Source of the DNA: Aquimonas sp964586455
GTDB lineage: Bacteria; Pseudomonadota; Gammaproteobacteria; Xanthomonadales; Xanthomonadaceae
Assembly (NCBI GenBank): GCA_964586455.1
Contig: CAZPHV010000010.1
Span: 39,428 to 103,427 of the forward strand
Reading direction: 5' to 3'
DNA: 64,000 nt
In this document: piece by piece, positions 60,460 to 64,000 of the stretch
Layout: each line of letters opens with the position of its first letter
How positions within the stretch are numbered: position 1 is the stretch's first letter
Translations under genes and position numbers: made by a program
Notes under the pieces: model-generated
Database searches by the model: none
What the model saw: only the letters and a program-made list of their open reading frames with translations
Told to the model about the DNA's origin: nothing

Positions 60460-61086
60460 CTAGACCGCTTTGTCGCCTCCCGATTCCGGCAGTTTCCAGC
60501 CGCGGCGAATGGCAAGCAGACGCAGGCCGAAGCACAGGATCGCGCCGGACACTGCCACCGGGGCTGCCGGAAGCTGCAATGCTTCGCCGCCGACCACCAC
60601 CAACGCTGCCGCCATCGCTGTGACCGCATACAGTTCGTGGCGTCGAAGCACGTTCGGTATCTGGGCGACCAGCATGTCGCGCACCACGCCGCCGCCCACG
60701 CCGGTCAGCACGCCGATCATCACCGCACCCACAGGCCCCAGCCCGGCTGCGAGTGCCTTGCTGGTGCCGAGCACCGCAAACAGGCCAAGCCCCGCCGCAT
60801 CGAAAAACTGCACGGGGTTGCGCATGCGTTCGACGTCGGCGTGGCGGAAGAAGGTCAGCAGTCCGGCAGCACTGGAGACGGCAAGGTAGCGCCAGTCGAC
60901 CAGCGATGTGGGCGGCGTCGCGTCCAGCAGCACGTCGCGCATGATCCCGCCCGCGGTGGCTGCGGCGAACGAAAGCACCAGCACACCGAACAGGTCCAAC
61001 CGATTGCGCACCGCCACCACCGCACCGCTGATCGCGAACGCGAAGGTGCCAATGAAATCCAGCAGCGTGATGAAGGCAGCGGTCAT
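60460..61086 (-). CDS. TRIC-type (UPF0126, YicG-like) membrane protein
   Basis: A 208-residue inner-membrane protein with two repeats of three spans: LLDFIGTFAFAISGAVVAVRNRLDLFGVLVLSFAAATAGGIMRDVLLD and FFDAAGLGLFAVLGTSKALAAGLGPVGAVMIGVLTGVGGGVVRDMLV. The paired GGGxxRD motifs are the family mark; relatives are homotrimeric cation channels, and some act in glycine uptake. The ATG at 61086 begins the hydrophobic MTAAFITLLDFIG; the longer frame is not needed. Confidence 0.92.
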   Translation of the reverse strand: MTAAFITLLDFIGTFAFAISGAVVAVRNRLDLFGVLVLSFAAATAGGIMRDVLLDATPPTSLVDWRYLAVSSAAGLLTFFRHADVERMRNPVQFFDAAGLGLFAVLGTSKALAAGLGPVGAVMIGVLTGVGGGVVRDMLVAQIPNVLRRHELYAVTAMAAALVVVGGEALQLPAAPVAVSGAILCFGLRLLAIRRGWKLPESGGDKAV

Positions 61087-61230
61087 CTGGAATGCCCCAT
61101 GGGGTAAGTGTGTGGCGAGAGCGGTCGAACGGAGAGGCGGCATCCTCTGGACGCGCGCATCGCCTCGACTCGCGTTGCAGTGTTGTGTTCGCGCATCGGC
61201 AGTGACAAGCCCCGGCGCTCGGGGCGCGCG

Positions 61231-61908
61231 TCAGCGCGGATCGACCAGGCCGCGGCGCGTGGCTTCCAGCGTGGCTTCGGCGCGCGAGTTCACGCTGAGC
61301 TTGCGGTAGATGTCCTTCACGTAGCCCGATGCGGTGTGCGGCGACAGCCCCAGTGCGGCGGCGGTTTGCGGCACGGAGTAGCCCTTTGCAATCAGCTGCA
61401 GCACTTCGGTTTCGCGAGCGGTCAGGCTTTCCGAAGGGAGGGCAACTGCGGCCGGCGCAGGAGCTTGGAATTGGCGCAGCAGGCGTCGCGCGATACTGGG
61501 CGACAGCGGCGGTTGTCCGTCGAGAATGCCGCGCAGCATTCGCGTCAGCGCGGCGGTGGGAAGGTCCTTCAGCACATAGCCCTGGGCACCTGCGCGCAGG
61601 GCAGGGAATACGTGCGCGTCATCATCGAACACGGTGCTGACCACGCACAGCGTGCCGGGTGATGCGCGTTGGAGGGCTTCGATGATGCGCAACCCGCTGC
61701 CATCGGGCAGGCCGAGATCGATCAGCGCCAGGTCAGGCGGCTGCGCCAGCGCGGCGAGCATGGCCTGGGCCTCGGCGATGCTGCCGGCTTCGTGAACTTC
61801 AACCTCAGGGAAGGCATCGATCAGCGCGGAGCGCAGCCAGGCTCGCGCTGGGACGAGGTCGTCCACCAGCACCGCAGTGCGCGGGGCCATGACCGTCGGC
61901 GCAGTCAT
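61231..61908 (-). CDS. NarL/FixJ-family response regulator
   Basis: A 225-residue regulator. The receiver domain has VLVDDLVPARAW (acidic pair), the phosphoacceptor Asp in LALIDLGLPDGSGL, and the switch Thr/Ser plus Lys in VVSTVFDDD...GYVLKDL. The C-terminal LuxR-type HTH is SLTARETEVLQLIAKGYSVPQTAAALGLSPHTASGYVKDIYRKLSVNSRAEA. It starts 2 bp after the kinase stop and is certainly its partner. Targets are unknown. Confidence 0.94.
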   Translation of the reverse strand: MTAPTVMAPRTAVLVDDLVPARAWLRSALIDAFPEVEVHEAGSIAEAQAMLAALAQPPDLALIDLGLPDGSGLRIIEALQRASPGTLCVVSTVFDDDAHVFPALRAGAQGYVLKDLPTAALTRMLRGILDGQPPLSPSIARRLLRQFQAPAPAAVALPSESLTARETEVLQLIAKGYSVPQTAAALGLSPHTASGYVKDIYRKLSVNSRAEATLEATRRGLVDPR

Positions 61909-61910
61909 GG

Positions 61911-62636
61911 TCAGCGCTCGCCCTCTGACAACGGGAAGCGCAGCACGATCTTGGTGCCGCCCAGGGTGCCGGGCGTCCAGTCGATGCGGCCCTTCAACTC
62001 GGCGGCGCGCGTGCGCATGCTGTCCATGCCGCGGCCCTCGCGAATGCTCTCCGGCGTACCAAAGCCGTCGTCGGTGATGTCCAGCAGCAGCTGCGCGCCA
62101 TCCGGGCGCACGCGCACGCGCAGGCTGCGCACATGGGCATGGCGGATCGCGTTGCTGATGCCCTCTCGAACAATCCTATGCAGATGCAGGGCCTGACCCG
62201 AGTCCAGCGAGGGATCCGGCAGCTCACCTGTCTGTTCCCAGACCAACTCTGCTTCGACTGCCCACAGGCGCTGGCGGGCCTCCGCCTCGATCTCCGCCAG
62301 AACATCCGACAGCCGCCCCGGTTCACCGCGCGATCGGCTGACCACGTCGCGCAGGTTCTGCAGCACGGCGCGTGCGCGATCGGCGTATTCGGGCGAGGGC
62401 GCGGTGTAGATCATCTGCAGCAGCTGCGAGCCAAGATCGTCGTGGAGGTCGCGGTAGATCCGTTCGCGCTCCTCCAATGCAGTCTGCTGGCGGATTCGGG
62501 CGCGTTCGGAACGGGCCTGCTCGGTGTGCAGCGTTTGCTGGGCGCTGAGTCGGTCACGCAGCCGCTGGCGCTCGCGCCACAGCCAAGCGCAGGCCGCGAC
62601 CGCGAGGCCTGCAATCGTCCACGCCAGCCAGGCCAT
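61911..62636 (-). CDS. Membrane histidine kinase (HisKA_3 type)
   Basis: A 241-residue sensor kinase: one membrane span at the N-terminus (AWLAWTIAGLAVAACAWLWRE), a coiled coil, a HisKA_3 dimerisation box with the phospho-His in ERERIYRDLHDDLGSQLLQMI, and a HATPase domain (HLHRIVREGISNAIRHAH as N-box, DDGFGTPESIREGRGMDSMRTRA, GTLGGTKIVLRFPL). It has no periplasmic sensor, so input probably comes from the TPR protein encoded just upstream. The ATG at 62636 has GGTGG upstream and overlaps the preceding stop; GTG at 62645 is an alternative. Confidence 0.92.
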   Translation of the reverse strand: MAWLAWTIAGLAVAACAWLWRERQRLRDRLSAQQTLHTEQARSERARIRQQTALEERERIYRDLHDDLGSQLLQMIYTAPSPEYADRARAVLQNLRDVVSRSRGEPGRLSDVLAEIEAEARQRLWAVEAELVWEQTGELPDPSLDSGQALHLHRIVREGISNAIRHAHVRSLRVRVRPDGAQLLLDITDDGFGTPESIREGRGMDSMRTRAAELKGRIDWTPGTLGGTKIVLRFPLSEGER

Positions 62637-62637
62637 T

Positions 62638-64000
62638 TCAGCCACCGCGCGGCAGCGCGTCGTACTGGGCCTGGACGCGCTGGGTGCGAGGGTGCGCCTC
62701 GCCCAGGGTGGCGCGCAGGATCGTGAGGCTGTTCTCGAACTCGCCACGCGCCGCCTCATGGCGCCCGAGCTCGGCGAGGCACTGCGCGCGGTTGCCGACG
62801 AACATGCCTGTGTACACATGTTCTGGCCCCAGCGCCGCGCGGGCGCGCTCGACCAGTTGGTCGAAGTGGTTAAGCGCCTGCGCAGGCTGCTTCGCCTCCA
62901 TGCGCAGCATGGCGAGGTTGTTGAGCACACCCATCGCCTCCGGTGCATCCAGCCGACCGAGGCGTTCGTAGAGATCCAGCGTGCCGGCGTGCATGGCAGC
63001 GGCGTCCTCGGTCCGACCCTGCTTCTCCAGCGTCAGGGCCAGGGTATCGCGGGCGTTGAGTGCCAGCCGGTGGCTGGGGTCGAAGCGCGTGCTCAAGCCG
63101 TCCAACGCCGCGCGCGCCAGCGTCTCGCTGCGCTCGGCTTCACCCTGATTGACCAGTGCCGTGGCCAGGTTCAGACCGCTGCTCAAGGTGGACGGATGGG
63201 TTTCGCCCAGTACCCGCTGTCGTGTCTCGTGGATGGTTTCGAGGTCCGCCAAGGCCCCGGCCTCGTCGCCCAGACGGAACTTCAGCGTCGCCGCCAGGTT
63301 GCGTGAATACAGAGTGTGTGGGTGTTCCGGGCCGAGCACGCTCGCGCGTCCAAGCACGACCACGGCATTGGCCTCGGCGGCTTCCTTGAACTTGCCCAGA
63401 AGCTGCTGCACCGAAGCGAAATCGTGGCGAAGGGCGAGGCTGATGCGATGCGTGCCGCCGAGCTCGGATTCGGCGCGATTCATTGCTGCCTCGATATCGG
63501 CAAGCACGCTCTCGCGCTCGCCCTTCTCGATACGCGCCCGCAGCAGAACCTGTTCGACATCGAGTCTGGTCTCCGGCGAAGCACTGAGTTCGGCTTCGTC
63601 AAACAACCGCGACGCCCGCGATTCGATTTCGTCGAATCGACCGCTTGTCAAATCCGAATTGAGGCGCTCGACAGCGATGGAGGTACGCAGCTCTGGCGTC
63701 TCCTCCAGGTTGGGCAAGGCGAGCGCTGTCTCCAGCAGCTCTGTCGCGCGCGCGCCTTCGGCAAGCCCCAAATGCGCCCGCGCCAGCGCGGAAAGCAGCC
63801 GTGCCCGTGTGGCTGCCGGCATAGCGCTGTCGTCCAAACGCAGAGATTCTCCTGCGGTGTACAGCACCTCGCTGACACGCAGCTCCGTGCCCAGGCTGCG
63901 CTCAGGGTCGGCCGACTGCAGCATGTAGGTCAGGAACCGGCTGATTGCCTGCGCTTCGGCCGAGAGCGCGTGGGCATGTGCGAGCGCTCTGGCCTCGGTC
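62638..64000 (-). CDS. TPR-repeat protein, N-terminus outside the window
   Basis: The frame is open to the window edge, so at least 454 residues are visible and the start is missing. The first visible part (ALSAEAQAISRFLTYMLQSADPERSLGTELRVSEVL) resembles the linker after the kinase domain of bacterial Ser/Thr kinases that carry TPR repeats. The remainder is a series of tetratricopeptide repeats of the kinesin-light-chain type (LGPEHPHTLYSRNLAATLKFRLGDEAGALADLE, LGETHPSTLSSGLNLATALVNQGEAERSE, LGEAHPRTQRVQAQYDAL). It overlaps the kinase gene and heads the three-gene operon. Identification as a Ser/Thr kinase is inference until the N-terminus is seen. Confidence 0.8.
   Translation of the reverse strand, partial: TEARALAHAHALSAEAQAISRFLTYMLQSADPERSLGTELRVSEVLYTAGESLRLDDSAMPAATRARLLSALARAHLGLAEGARATELLETALALPNLEETPELRTSIAVERLNSDLTSGRFDEIESRASRLFDEAELSASPETRLDVEQVLLRARIEKGERESVLADIEAAMNRAESELGGTHRISLALRHDFASVQQLLGKFKEAAEANAVVVLGRASVLGPEHPHTLYSRNLAATLKFRLGDEAGALADLETIHETRQRVLGETHPSTLSSGLNLATALVNQGEAERSETLARAALDGLSTRFDPSHRLALNARDTLALTLEKQGRTEDAAAMHAGTLDLYERLGRLDAPEAMGVLNNLAMLRMEAKQPAQALNHFDQLVERARAALGPEHVYTGMFVGNRAQCLAELGRHEAARGEFENSLTILRATLGEAHPRTQRVQAQYDALPRGG

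Overview
The window is chromosomal DNA from a high-GC gammaproteobacterium, most likely of the order Lysobacterales (Xanthomonadales). The signs are the NAD-type 336-residue isocitrate dehydrogenase, the pyrH-frr-uppS-cdsA-dxr-rseP-bamA-skp-lpxD-fabZ-lpxA-lpxB-rnhB block, proB with a PUA tail, an intracellular PHA depolymerase, many GTG starts, and dispersed repeats of the GGGATTC and CTGTAGGGTG kinds. Genus cannot be set from the sequence. No rRNA, CRISPR array, prophage or complete insertion sequence is present. The mobile elements seen are a MITE-like element, several short repeat families and a decayed integrase end beside a tRNA.

Left third (1-24.8 kb): the tail of recX; a secreted protein; a 170-bp MITE-like element; icd; a secreted zinc protease translationally coupled to a small exported protein; thiD; an outer-membrane barrel protein; rnt; an M24 peptidase-like protein; a PP2C phosphatase; tRNA-Ser(CGA) with an integrase fossil; a DUF2062 membrane protein; a periplasmic thiol pair (redoxin plus DsbD-like); pdxH coupled to a BtuF-like gene; phaZ with two unrecognised envelope genes; and dnaE, whose reading frame carries a repeat-flanked insertion.

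Middle (24.9-38.3 kb): proBA, two tandem TPR-GGDEF diguanylate cyclases, an RND efflux operon (lipoprotein adaptor, inner-membrane pump, terminal TetR regulator) with a legible promoter and operator, and a third diguanylate cyclase on the opposite strand. This segment lies between rnhB and dnaE.

Envelope block (38.3-51.1 kb, all minus strand): pyrH and frr (nucleotide supply and ribosome recycling), uppS, cdsA and dxr (undecaprenyl, phospholipid and isoprenoid precursors), rseP, bamA and skp (outer-membrane protein assembly and stress signalling), lpxD-fabZ-lpxA-lpxB (lipid A and fatty acid synthesis) and rnhB. Most junctions overlap by a few bases.

Right end (51.1-64 kb): hslR-htpG, rlmC, darP and pmbA, a DUF4870 protein, a NUDIX hydrolase, csrA, tRNA-Ser(GCU), tRNA-Arg(ACG), a TRIC-type membrane protein, and an operon of a large TPR protein (cut by the window edge), a histidine kinase and a NarL-type response regulator. 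Intergenic spaces here are rich in short palindromic repeats, two of which supply the stop codons of hslR and rlmC.
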